DNA from: Burkholderiaceae bacterium | Lineage (GTDB): Bacteria; Pseudomonadota; Gammaproteobacteria; Burkholderiales; Burkholderiaceae_B | Assembly: GCA_007116135.1 (NCBI GenBank) | Contig: SKIZ01000158.1 | Span: forward strand, 1 to 37,290 | Reading direction: 5' to 3' | DNA length: 37,290 nucleotides | In this document: in pieces, positions 7,950-15,439 of the stretch | Layout: each line of letters opens with the position of its first letter | Position numbering within the stretch: position 1 is the first letter of the stretch | Position numbers and translations under genes: made by a program | The notes under the pieces: model-generated | What the model saw: the letters and a program-made list of their open reading frames with translations, nothing else | Told to the model about the DNA's origin: nothing | The model's database searches: none

Positions 7950-9602
7950 ATGGTTATTCAAAACTTAGTAAGCGCATTTGGCGAGGTCTTTGCCCTCTAC
8001 AACCTGATGCTCATGGCAATCGGCGTGCTCGCAGGATTGATTGCCGGCTCCATCCCTGGCTTTACGATCACCATGGCGGTCGTGCTCGCGCTGCCCTTTA
8101 CCTTTGGCATGAGCCCCATCGAGGGGCTCTCGACCATGCTCGGCGTCTATGTTGGCGGCCTAACCGGCGGTATGTTTGCTTCGATTCTCATCGGTGTGCC
8201 AGGAACCCCTTCGGCCATTGCGACCACATTCGATGGCTTCCCTATGGCCAGAAATGGGCAGCCTGGCTTGGCCTTGGGCATTGGCCTGTGGTCATCATTT
8301 TTTGGTGGTTTGATTTCAGCCGTCGTGTTGGTGTTTCTCGCACCGAGCTTGGCGGCCATCGGCCTGGAGTTTGGGCCGTGGGACTACTTCATGCTGGTTT
8401 TGTTCGCACTAACCATTGCCGCAAGCCTGTCGTCCGGGGCCATGATCAAGGGGCTCATCGCCGGGGCCGTGGGATTGCTGGTTGCCAGCATTGGTGAAGA
8501 CCGGATCAATGGTGCGGCCCGATTCACTTTTGGTTTTGACTCCTGGGCCGCTGGCTTTGCGTTTCTGCCCATACTGATTGGCTTGTTTGCGTTTAGTCAG
8601 CTCCTAAACGACATGAACGACACCGAGTCGGCCAGAAAGCCGATGCTACCTGGCCATCACAAGGCCGTACGGATGAAGCACCGCGAATCGATCGTGGCAG
8701 TGCTCACGCACTGGGTGGCCCTGGTGCGATCATCTTTCATCGGGTTATTTGTCGGTCTGCTGCCAGCGGCTGGCAGCTCGATTTCAAACATCCTGGCCTA
8801 TGACCAGACCAAGAAAGCCTCCAAGACCCCTGAGGCCTTTGGCACCGGCACACCGCCTGGCTTGGTTTCTTCCGAAGCGTCAAACAATGCCACCGCCGGC
8901 GGTGCGCTCATCATGATGATGGCTCTTGGCATTCCCGGTGACGCCGTGACAGCGGTCATGCTCGGGGCGCTGACGATCCACAATATTGCACCGAGTCCGA
9001 CCTTCATTACCTCTCAACCCATCTTGGCCTACGGCATCATGGTGGCGTATTTCCTAGCCAACTTCATGACGTTGATTCTGTGCGCAGGCGCGCTGCGCGG
9101 CTTTTTGCTCGTGACGCGAATCCCGCTCTATATCCTTGGGGTGGTCATCCTGTTGTACTGCGCCATTGGTGTGTTCACACTGAACAACACGATCTTTGAC
9201 ATCTGGACCTTGCTGGCCTTCGGCGTACTGGGCTTTGTCATGGTTAAAAACGGGTTTCCACTCACGCCGATGGTGCTTGGCGTGGTCTTGGGTCCGATTG
9301 CCGAGGTCAACTTCGCCCGTGCAATTGCCACGAGCGACGATTACACGCTGTTTTTCACCCGCCCATGGGCCTTTTTCTTTATTGTTCTTGCCCTGTTTTC
9401 AGCGTTTTTCCCTCTATACCAGAACGCTGTCAAGGCTGGCAAATCCTGGGCTCGTTACTACGGCGTTGCTTTTATCGGCTGCGTCGGCGTGCCGCTGTTG
9501 CTCATGGACGGTTGGTTTCGGACCTCGCTTGGCTGGGCATTGATCCTGTTGGCCGTCATGCTAACCCTACAAAAACGTCGGCTTGCTACACAGAACCAGT
9601 AA
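7950..9602 (+). CDS. tctA: Tripartite tricarboxylate transporter large permease TctA
   Basis: Large membrane subunit of about 550 residues with many helices. It has both TctA signature regions: GSIPGF followed by GVYVGGLTGGMFASILIGVP in the first half, and GLLPAAGSS with ALGIPGDAVTAVMLGAL in the second half. These glycine-proline loops form the symmetric substrate and ion path of the TTT family, which uses ion gradients for uptake. TctA proteins are commonly about 500 residues; the extra length lies in the C-terminal helices after residue 450. The ORF track uses a TTG at 7938, but ATG at 7950 places the first helix normally and I prefer it, although its ribosome-binding site is weak, consistent with coupling to tctB. 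NfeD starts 21 bp after its stop, which may make it part of the same transcript. Confidence 0.93.
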   Translation: MVIQNLVSAFGEVFALYNLMLMAIGVLAGLIAGSIPGFTITMAVVLALPFTFGMSPIEGLSTMLGVYVGGLTGGMFASILIGVPGTPSAIATTFDGFPMARNGQPGLALGIGLWSSFFGGLISAVVLVFLAPSLAAIGLEFGPWDYFMLVLFALTIAASLSSGAMIKGLIAGAVGLLVASIGEDRINGAARFTFGFDSWAAGFAFLPILIGLFAFSQLLNDMNDTESARKPMLPGHHKAVRMKHRESIVAVLTHWVALVRSSFIGLFVGLLPAAGSSISNILAYDQTKKASKTPEAFGTGTPPGLVSSEASNNATAGGALIMMMALGIPGDAVTAVMLGALTIHNIAPSPTFITSQPILAYGIMVAYFLANFMTLILCAGALRGFLLVTRIPLYILGVVILLYCAIGVFTLNNTIFDIWTLLAFGVLGFVMVKNGFPLTPMVLGVVLGPIAEVNFARAIATSDDYTLFFTRPWAFFFIVLALFSAFFPLYQNAVKAGKSWARYYGVAFIGCVGVPLLLMDGWFRTSLGWALILLAVMLTLQKRRLATQNQ

Positions 9603-9622
9603 CTGCCATGTAAACTTCGTGC

Positions 9623-10993
9623 ATGTTTACAAAAGCGCATCAAACTTGGATCGTTGTGTTGCTGCTGATGAGTCTGCTCATCGGCGGCTGGGTTGGTGCG
9701 CAGTCAGCCAATTCCCGCACCGATGGCCCCGTGGTCATTGTGGCAAAGATTGACGGCACCATCGACCTAGGCTTGGCTCCCTTTGTCGATCGGGTGATGC
9801 GCCAAGCGCAGGCCGATAACGTGGCAGCCGTGGTGTTGCAGATCAACACGTTCGGTGGGCGCGTTGATGCGGCGGTGCAAATACGCGATGCGTTACTCAA
9901 AAGCCCGGTTACCTCAATCGCGTTCATTGATACGCGAGCCATCTCTGCCGGTGCTTTGATCAGTCTGGCGGCCAATGTGATTGTCATGGCCCCAGGCGGC
10001 ACCATCGGTGCGGCAACGCCTGTGATCAGCTCAGGCGCCGAGACGCAGCCGACGTCCGAGAAAACTGTCTCGTACGTGCGCAAGGAATTTAGCGCAACCG
10101 CCGAGAGCCGTGGACGTGATCCCTTGGTGGCCGAAGCCATGGTTGATACCGATGTGGTCATTCCCGGGGTGACTGCTCGCGGCAAGCTTTTAACGCTAAC
10201 CACCGAAGAGGCACTAAAGCTTGATATTGCCGACTTTGAAGCCGCGACGATTCAATCAGTCCTTGAGCAGCTTGGGATGCGCAACGCGCAAATTGTGCAA
10301 GCCTCGACGAACTGGGGTGAGGAAGTTGTTCGGTTTCTGACCAACCCCATTGTGAGCTCCTTGCTGGTGTCACTTGCCATGATCGGCATCATTGTCGAGG
10401 TGCGCACGCCCGGTTTTGGCGTTCCAGGTGCCGTGGGCGTATCGAGCCTGGGTCTGTTTATCTGGGGACACTGGATTGTCAACCTCGTTGGCTTAGAGGA
10501 GTTTCTGCTGCTAGCGGCAGGCATCGGTTTGTTGCTGATTGAGGCCTTTGTCTTGCCCGGTTTTGGTATTGCGGGGATCCTAGGCATTCTTGCGCTTTTG
10601 GCAGCGCTGATCATGAGCACCGTGGGCGACGGCGTATCAACCCAGGGGCTAATTGCCGCAACCAGTCGTTTTGGGTTGTCTTTGCTAGTGGCATTGGTCG
10701 CTAGTGCCGTGATGCTGCGCTACCTTCCCAAAACCAAGTTTGGCCGCCAACTCGTGCTTGAAACCGATCTGTCTGCCGCGACCGGTTACACCTCGGAGCC
10801 GCTATCGGAGCATGATCTCGTGGGTAAGGAAGGCGTCGCGAGCTCCACCTTGCGACCTTCGGGCGTGGCAGACATTGATGGCAAACGCATCGATGTGGTC
10901 TCCGATGGCGAGTTTATAGACCCCGGTGAGCGCATCCGTGTCGATCATGTTGACGGCAACCGCGTTGTTGTGCGCAGGATCGTGCAGCCCTAG
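9623..10993 (+). CDS. Full-length NfeD family membrane serine protease
   Basis: A 456-residue NfeD1b-type protein. A signal or anchor helix (9-25) is followed by a ClpP-fold protease domain (about 36-225) with INTFGGRVDAA (74-84), the nucleophile Ser108 in AISAGAL and K147 at the expected distance for the Ser-Lys dyad known from archaeal PH1510. Then come four to five membrane helices (about 240-370) with the FGVPGA and LPGFGIAG loops, and a C-terminal NfeD OB-fold domain (about 395-456). PH1510 cleaves the C-terminal tail of the stomatin PH1511; in bacteria nfeD genes are usually beside floA. Here a flotillin gene follows on the same strand after 225 bp, agreeing with that pairing. Start ATG at 9623 lacks a strong ribosome-binding site. 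Confidence 0.93.
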   Translation: MFTKAHQTWIVVLLLMSLLIGGWVGAQSANSRTDGPVVIVAKIDGTIDLGLAPFVDRVMRQAQADNVAAVVLQINTFGGRVDAAVQIRDALLKSPVTSIAFIDTRAISAGALISLAANVIVMAPGGTIGAATPVISSGAETQPTSEKTVSYVRKEFSATAESRGRDPLVAEAMVDTDVVIPGVTARGKLLTLTTEEALKLDIADFEAATIQSVLEQLGMRNAQIVQASTNWGEEVVRFLTNPIVSSLLVSLAMIGIIVEVRTPGFGVPGAVGVSSLGLFIWGHWIVNLVGLEEFLLLAAGIGLLLIEAFVLPGFGIAGILGILALLAALIMSTVGDGVSTQGLIAATSRFGLSLLVALVASAVMLRYLPKTKFGRQLVLETDLSAATGYTSEPLSEHDLVGKEGVASSTLRPSGVADIDGKRIDVVSDGEFIDPGERIRVDHVDGNRVVVRRIVQP

Positions 10994-11130
10994 CACGATG
11001 GTGCGGTTCGCGTTAACCGCCTTGTAGTTGCGCAGTACCAACAGGCAGGTATACTGCTCAATCAACGTGGATAAGCCGACCGTTTGAATCACGAGTCAAC
11101 AAGTAATGCGAGCACTGGCGCGCTTTATCG

Positions 11131-11155
11131 TGTGTCACGTCTCATACTTGACACA
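11131..11155. promoter_or_regulatory. Inverted repeat upstream of floA copy 1, candidate operator
   Basis: TGTGTCA (11131-11137) and TGACACA (11149-11155) form a perfect 7-bp inverted repeat with an 11-nt spacer in the 225-bp gap between nfeD and the first floA. The right arm includes TTGACA, but no good -10 box lies 16-18 nt further on. A second short hairpin, CTCCC-N9-GGGAG, spans 11160-11178. The arrangement suits a dimeric regulator site; no regulator is known. Confidence 0.35.
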
Positions 11156-11218
11156 AAGTCTCCCGCCGCGCGTGGGAGTCGATCTGTAAACCAACCGGTC
11201 ACCGGGGAGAGTTAGGTA

Positions 11219-12202
11219 ATGGATGAATCAATTTTTGGGTTATTCAGTGCGTTTGGGATTCTTATTCCCATTCTCATTGGTCTGGTCATCATTTTGTATC
11301 TGGTGCCCATCCCATTGTGGATTGCCGCCTGGGCCTCAGGAGCCTACGTTGGGCTATTCACGCTGGTGGCTATGCGACTGCGACGTGTCCCGCCGGCAAC
11401 CATGATTACCGCCCGAATCAGCTCAGTGAAGGCCGGGCTCGACGTCTCGCTAAACGATCTGGAAGCGCACTTTCTTGCCGGTGGCAACGTTGTCAGGGTG
11501 GTCAATGCGATGATCTCAGCTGACAAAGCCAACATCCCGCTGAACTTCAAGCGCGCAGCCGCCATTGATCTGGCTGGCCGTGATGTGCTCGAGGCGGTGC
11601 AAATGTCGGTGCTGCCCAAAGTGATTGAAACACCCCGCATCATCGCAGTTGCGCGCGATGGTATTCAGCTCGTTTGTTTGGCTCGCGTGACGGTTCGCAC
11701 CAACATCGATCGCCTGGTTGGTGGCTCAGGTGAAGAGACCATCATCGCCCGGGTTGGTGAGGGCATGGTCAGCACCATCGGTTCTTCAGAGAACCACAAA
11801 CTGGTGCTAGAAAATCCCGACAAAATCTCCAAATACATTCTGGAGAAAGGCTTAGATGCCGGCACAGCCTTCGAGATTCTTTCCATTGACATTGCTGACG
11901 TAGATGTCGGCGAGAACATTGGTGCAAAGCTGCAAATCGATCAGGCTAACGCAGACAAGCAAATCGCCCAGGCCAAGGCCGAAGAGCGCCGAGCGATGGC
12001 TGTGGCCAAAGAGCAAGAAATGCGCGCCAAAGTGGTTGAGGCTGAAGCCGAAGTACCCTTGGCGATGGCCGAGTCGTTTCGCAGCGGTCAACTCGGCATC
12101 ATGGACTACTACCGCATGCAAAACCTGCAGGCTGACACCGATATGCGTCAGAACATCGCTGGTGACGAGGACACTGGCCCAGGTAGTGTGCCGCGGCTCT
12201 AA
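11219..12202 (+). CDS. floA: Flotillin-like protein FloA, copy 1
   Basis: A 327-residue flotillin-like protein with a membrane hairpin at about 11-50, an SPFH-like domain, and an Ala/Glu/Lys-rich coiled-coil region (about 235-285) with the repeated [10 protein letters not shown] and VEAEAEVP patterns. The C-terminus keeps the family tail [15 protein letters not shown]. FloA proteins assemble in membrane microdomains and help organise membrane enzymes and fluidity. Start ATG at 11219 is preceded by GGGGAGAG. The gene follows nfeD and is followed after 24 bp by a small membrane protein gene and then a second, very similar floA, giving an unusual tandem arrangement. Confidence 0.94.
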   Translation: MDESIFGLFSAFGILIPILIGLVIILYLVPIPLWIAAWASGAYVGLFTLVAMRLRRVPPATMITARISSVKAGLDVSLNDLEAHFLAGGNVVRVVNAMISADKANIPLNFKRAAAIDLAGRDVLEAVQMSVLPKVIETPRIIAVARDGIQLVCLARVTVRTNIDRLVGGSGEETIIARVGEGMVSTIGSSENHKLVLENPDKISKYILEKGLDAGTAFEILSIDIADVDVGENIGAKLQIDQANADKQIAQAKAEERRAMAVAKEQEMRAKVVEAEAEVPLAMAESFRSGQLGIMDYYRMQNLQADTDMRQNIAGDEDTGPGSVPRL

Positions 12203-12226
12203 CCTAATCATTGATGGGTAACTGAT

Positions 12227-12814
12227 ATGTCCGAGAACAAGCGCAAGAAAAAGCAATCATCGCCAGTATCGTTTGTGTTTATGGCGGTCTTTGCGTTCCT
12301 GATTGGTCTGCCAATCTGGGTGGTGCTTGTTTTGCTGTTGATGGCTTTTCTGGTTTGGCGCAATCAAAAAAGCCAAAAGGCACTGCAAGATATTGCTCTG
12401 CCCCCAGAAGACGAGATAGCCATTGAACAGACCGAGCGGCCGCTGTCGATTCAAGAGCAATTCGAGCGCGCCCAGCGCGAGCTACCAGCACAGGGTGAAC
12501 CTGACTTTGAGACTTTCGAGCAACCAGCGCCACGAGCACCCGAGCCGGTTCGAACAAGAATCGAGGCGCCACCGGCGTTTGAGCAGCGGCAATCGTTTCA
12601 GCGCGCCTCAGCCTTTACGCCAACGGCCGTTACGCCTTATGGCTCTTGGGGTCATGCTCGGCGCCGCAGTCCGTTTGCTAAGTCCATCAAAGGGCGCACG
12701 GGATTGCGCCAAGCCATTGTTGCGATGAATGTCTTGGGTATGCCCCGTTCATTACAACCCCATGAGTTAGACCCTATGCACCAACGCGAAGTCTTACCCA
12801 AACGTAATCATTGA
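12227..12814 (+). CDS. Uncharacterised single-TM protein between two floA genes
   Basis: I do not recognise a named family. The 195-residue protein starts with a basic head (SENKRKKKQ), then one or two closely spaced hydrophobic segments (about 14-45), then an acidic, Pro- and Gln-rich linker (about 50-140) likely to be disordered. The last 50 residues are more conserved-looking: GRTGLRQAIVAMNVLGMPRSLQP, where a short helix with LRQA and LG-P-R-L resembles C-terminal segments of other floA-linked small proteins, from memory only. Topology suggests a membrane anchor with a cytoplasmic tail. Its location between two flotillin genes, 24 bp after the first, makes a FloA partner or adaptor the simplest idea. 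Start ATG at 12227. Confidence 0.75.
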   Translation: MSENKRKKKQSSPVSFVFMAVFAFLIGLPIWVVLVLLLMAFLVWRNQKSQKALQDIALPPEDEIAIEQTERPLSIQEQFERAQRELPAQGEPDFETFEQPAPRAPEPVRTRIEAPPAFEQRQSFQRASAFTPTAVTPYGSWGHARRRSPFAKSIKGRTGLRQAIVAMNVLGMPRSLQPHELDPMHQREVLPKRNH

Positions 12815-12901
12815 TTTGTCAGTCGTGCAGTACAAATATCGACACCATAGACCTTCGGCGCTGCCTTGTTGGCGCAGAACATAAAGTTATCAGGAGCCTT
12901 C

Positions 12902-13801
12902 ATGGAATTTTTTAACGCTATCGCCGGCACCGGCTTTTTAGGTTTGCTGATCATCCTGTTAATCGTCATCGCGGTGATCGGTTACTTTGTTCCATTTCGG
13001 CTGTGGATTACGGCTTGGGCATCGGGCGCCTACGTTGGTCTACTCACACTGGTGGCCATGCGACTGCGCCGTGTGCCACCACACAGCATCATCAAGGCGC
13101 GCATCAGTGCGGTTAAAGCGGGTCTGAGCATTCCCCTTGATGACCTCGAGAGCCACTTTCTGGCTGGCGGCAACGTGGTTGATGTGGTCAATGCGATCAT
13201 CTCGGCCGACAAAGCCAACATTGAATTGACCTTTAACCGTGCAGCGGCCATTGATCTTGCCGGGCGCAATGTGCTTGATGCCGTACAAATGTCCGTACTG
13301 CCCAAGGTCATTCAGACACCGCGTAACGCCGCGGTTGCCCAAGATGGCATTCAGCTCATCAGCGTGGCTCGCGTGACCGTGCGCACCAATCTCGATCGGC
13401 TCGTCGGTGGTGCCGGTGAAGAGACGATCATTGCACGTGTGGGTGAAGGCATGGTGAGCGCCATCGGTTCAGCAACCAACCACAAAGACGTCCTCGAGCG
13501 CCCCGACAGCATCTCGAAACGTATCTTGTCCAATGGCCTCGATGCTGGTACGGCTTACGAGATTCTCTCCATCGACATCGCTGATATTGATGTGGGTAAG
13601 AACATTGGCGCAGCGCTGCAGATTGAGCAGGCCAACGCTGATAAGCAAATCGCGCAAGCCAAAGCCGAAGAGCGACGCGCCATGGCGGTTGCGCTTGAGC
13701 AGGAAATGCGCGCCAAAGTGGTTGAAGCCGAATCCGAGGTGCCACGCGCCATGGCCGACGCTTTCCGCCAAGGGCGAATCTACGGTGCAGCGGCCTCATG
13801 A
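12902..13801 (+). CDS. floA: Flotillin-like protein FloA, copy 2, lacking the C-terminal tail
   Basis: A 299-residue paralog of the upstream FloA; from the membrane hairpin through the coiled coil most positions are identical (for example the shared [15 protein letters not shown] and [13 protein letters not shown]). It has its own N-terminal helix. The ORF track begins at a TTG at 12866, but ATG at 12902 has TCAGGAG 7 nt upstream and fits the copy 1 start. The protein stops after [13 protein letters not shown], so the conserved tail ([15 protein letters not shown] in copy 1) is missing. Its stop overlaps the next gene's ATG by 4 nt. It could form mixed oligomers with copy 1. The shorter tail may be a genuine paralog feature or the scar of a deletion that joined it to the reductase gene. 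Confidence 0.92.
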   Translation: MEFFNAIAGTGFLGLLIILLIVIAVIGYFVPFRLWITAWASGAYVGLLTLVAMRLRRVPPHSIIKARISAVKAGLSIPLDDLESHFLAGGNVVDVVNAIISADKANIELTFNRAAAIDLAGRNVLDAVQMSVLPKVIQTPRNAAVAQDGIQLISVARVTVRTNLDRLVGGAGEETIIARVGEGMVSAIGSATNHKDVLERPDSISKRILSNGLDAGTAYEILSIDIADIDVGKNIGAALQIEQANADKQIAQAKAEERRAMAVALEQEMRAKVVEAESEVPRAMADAFRQGRIYGAAAS

Positions 13802-14811
13802 GTTTGACGCAGGACGTGCGCAATCAACGCGTCCTGCTCGCGAGCCGGCCTGAGGGCTGGGTCACACCCGAACACTTCGAGATCGTTGATGCGCCCATAC
13901 CGACCATCAACGATCAAGAGGTCTTGATCAAGAATCACTGGCTCTCTCTAGATCCCTACATGCGCAGCCGCATTTCGGCTGAAAAGTCCTACGCGCAAGG
14001 CGTCGAACCCGGCCAACTCATGGTTGGCACCACCATCGGCGAAGTCATTGAATCGCGCGCTGACCGTCTGGCCGTCGGTGACATGGTTTTAGCGGCCACC
14101 GGATGGCAAGAATATGCGGCCCTGCCGGCCAAGCAAGCACTCAAGCTCGACTCGAAAGACGTGCCACTGACGGCTTACCTTGGTGTCATGGGCATGCCTG
14201 GCATTACGGCCTGGACTGGGTTGATGACGATTTGTGAGCCCAAGGCGGGCGACACGGTTGTCGTCGATGCCGCTTGCGGGGCCGTCGGGTCGGTGGTGGG
14301 TCAGTTAGCCAAATCGATCGGTGCAACCGTTGTAGGCATTGCCGGTGGCCCGCTCAAATGTCAGTACGCGGTCAACGAGCTTGGATTTGATGACTGCGTT
14401 GACCACAAAGACCCAGACTTTACTGCGCGCTTGGATCAATCAGTGCCCAGGGGCATCGATTGTTTATTTGAAAATGTCGGCGGTGCCATATTTGAGGCAC
14501 TACTGCCGCGTATGAACGTTTTTTCACGCATTGCCCTGTGCGGCATGGTGTCTGAGTTCAATCGCCCTGCCCATGGCAATCACGCCTTGCGCGCCATTTT
14601 GACTAACCGCATCAAATTGCAGGGCTTTATCGTCTCAGACCACATGCATACCTGGTCAGACATACGCCAACAGCTGCATCAACGGGTCGTATCGGGTCAA
14701 CTGAAGTTTCGTGAGTCGATCGCTTACGGGCTGCACAGTGCCCCGGCGGCCTTTGTTGGCATGCTCAAAGGTGAAAACTTTGGCAAGCAACTCGTTAAGT
14801 TGACTGACTAA
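13798..14811 (+). CDS. NADP-dependent MDR-family reductase (PTGR/CurA-like)
   Basis: A 337-residue zinc-independent medium-chain dehydrogenase/reductase. It has the N-terminal GroES-like domain with the [10 protein letters not shown] motif (about 50-59) typical of leukotriene B4 dehydrogenase/prostaglandin reductase and CurA-like enzymes, and a Rossmann domain with [14 protein letters not shown] around 158-171. No catalytic or structural zinc ligands are seen. Relatives reduce the double bond of alpha,beta-unsaturated ketones or aldehydes with NADPH in the cytosol. Its ATG overlaps the floA copy 2 stop by 4 nt, so it is translationally coupled to a flotillin gene, an odd pairing. The gene ends 138 bp before the hydroxylase operon. 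Substrate not predictable. Confidence 0.9.
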   Translation: MSLTQDVRNQRVLLASRPEGWVTPEHFEIVDAPIPTINDQEVLIKNHWLSLDPYMRSRISAEKSYAQGVEPGQLMVGTTIGEVIESRADRLAVGDMVLAATGWQEYAALPAKQALKLDSKDVPLTAYLGVMGMPGITAWTGLMTICEPKAGDTVVVDAACGAVGSVVGQLAKSIGATVVGIAGGPLKCQYAVNELGFDDCVDHKDPDFTARLDQSVPRGIDCLFENVGGAIFEALLPRMNVFSRIALCGMVSEFNRPAHGNHALRAILTNRIKLQGFIVSDHMHTWSDIRQQLHQRVVSGQLKFRESIAYGLHSAPAAFVGMLKGENFGKQLVKLTD

Positions 14812-14871
14812 AGCCCAGCCGCCCTGTTCTTATCAGTAGTTTCCCTGATCCATTTATTGCCCGGTTTCATT

Positions 14872-14883
14872 GCTCAATTGAGC
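14872..14883. promoter_or_regulatory. 12-bp palindrome upstream of hydroxylase operon, candidate operator
   Basis: GCTCAATTGAGC is a perfect 12-bp palindrome 66 bp before the small-subunit ATG, within the 138-bp gap that must contain the promoter of the seven-gene molybdenum hydroxylase operon. I could not place a convincing -35/-10 pair around it. It is a candidate binding site for a dimeric regulator; no regulator gene lies beside the operon. Confidence 0.35.
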
Positions 14884-14949
14884 TATGTCCTCTAGCATGG
14901 AACCTAAGTAAATTAAAGGCGTCTTACACGCTTGATCAGGAGACTCACC

Positions 14950-15417
14950 ATGAAAACCGAACTGACGGTCAACGGCAAAGCAGTCACCATCGAAGCCGCG
15001 GCCAACACACTACTGGCGCAAGCGCTGCGAGAACACCTTCAATTGACCGGCACCCATGTGGGCTGTGACACAGCGCAATGTGGCGCCTGTACGGTGCTCG
15101 TTGATGGTGATGCGGTCAAGTCCTGTAACGTGCTGCTGGCACAAATGGCGGGCAAGTCCGTCACGACCATCGAGGGGCTGGCAAGTGCCGATGGCCAGAT
15201 GCATCCGATGCAGCAAGCTTTCAAAGACTGTCACGGCTTGCAATGCGGGTTTTGCACCACCGGCATGGTGTTAAGTGCGGTTGATTTGTGCAACAAGCAC
15301 CCCGAGGCCAGTGAACAAGAGATTCGTGAACTGCTTGAGGGCAATATTTGCCGCTGCACCGGCTACCAAAACATTGTTCGTGCCGTGCAGCAAGGCGCCG
15401 CCCAAATGAAGGCTTAA
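14950..15417 (+). CDS. coxS: Molybdenum hydroxylase small subunit, 2Fe-2S (CoxS-like)
   Basis: A 155-residue iron-sulfur protein with the two expected clusters: a plant-ferredoxin-type site (C39, C44, C47, C59; [10 protein letters not shown]) and the second helical site (C99, C102, C134, C136; CGFCTTGM and CRCTGY). It transfers electrons from the molybdenum site to the FAD subunit in the CO dehydrogenase/xanthine oxidase family. The ORF track begins at TTG 14932, but ATG at 14950 has CAGGAG 8 nt upstream. It is first in a small-large-medium order, common for form II enzymes, and is followed by the large subunit after 22 bp. The symbol denotes subunit type, not CO as substrate. Confidence 0.94.
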   Translation: MKTELTVNGKAVTIEAAANTLLAQALREHLQLTGTHVGCDTAQCGACTVLVDGDAVKSCNVLLAQMAGKSVTTIEGLASADGQMHPMQQAFKDCHGLQCGFCTTGMVLSAVDLCNKHPEASEQEIRELLEGNICRCTGYQNIVRAVQQGAAQMKA

Positions 15418-15439
15418 GGCCTACTCAAAGGAGACAGAC

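Noticed and set aside
7934-8497. Plus-strand ORF of 187 residues overlapping tctA in another frame
   Set aside because: Rich in Trp, Arg and His with no motif; tctA in the other frame has strong family signatures throughout.
11148-11176. TTGACA as a -35 box for floA copy 1
   Set aside because: No sequence resembling TATAAT lies 16-19 nt downstream, so I report only the inverted repeat.
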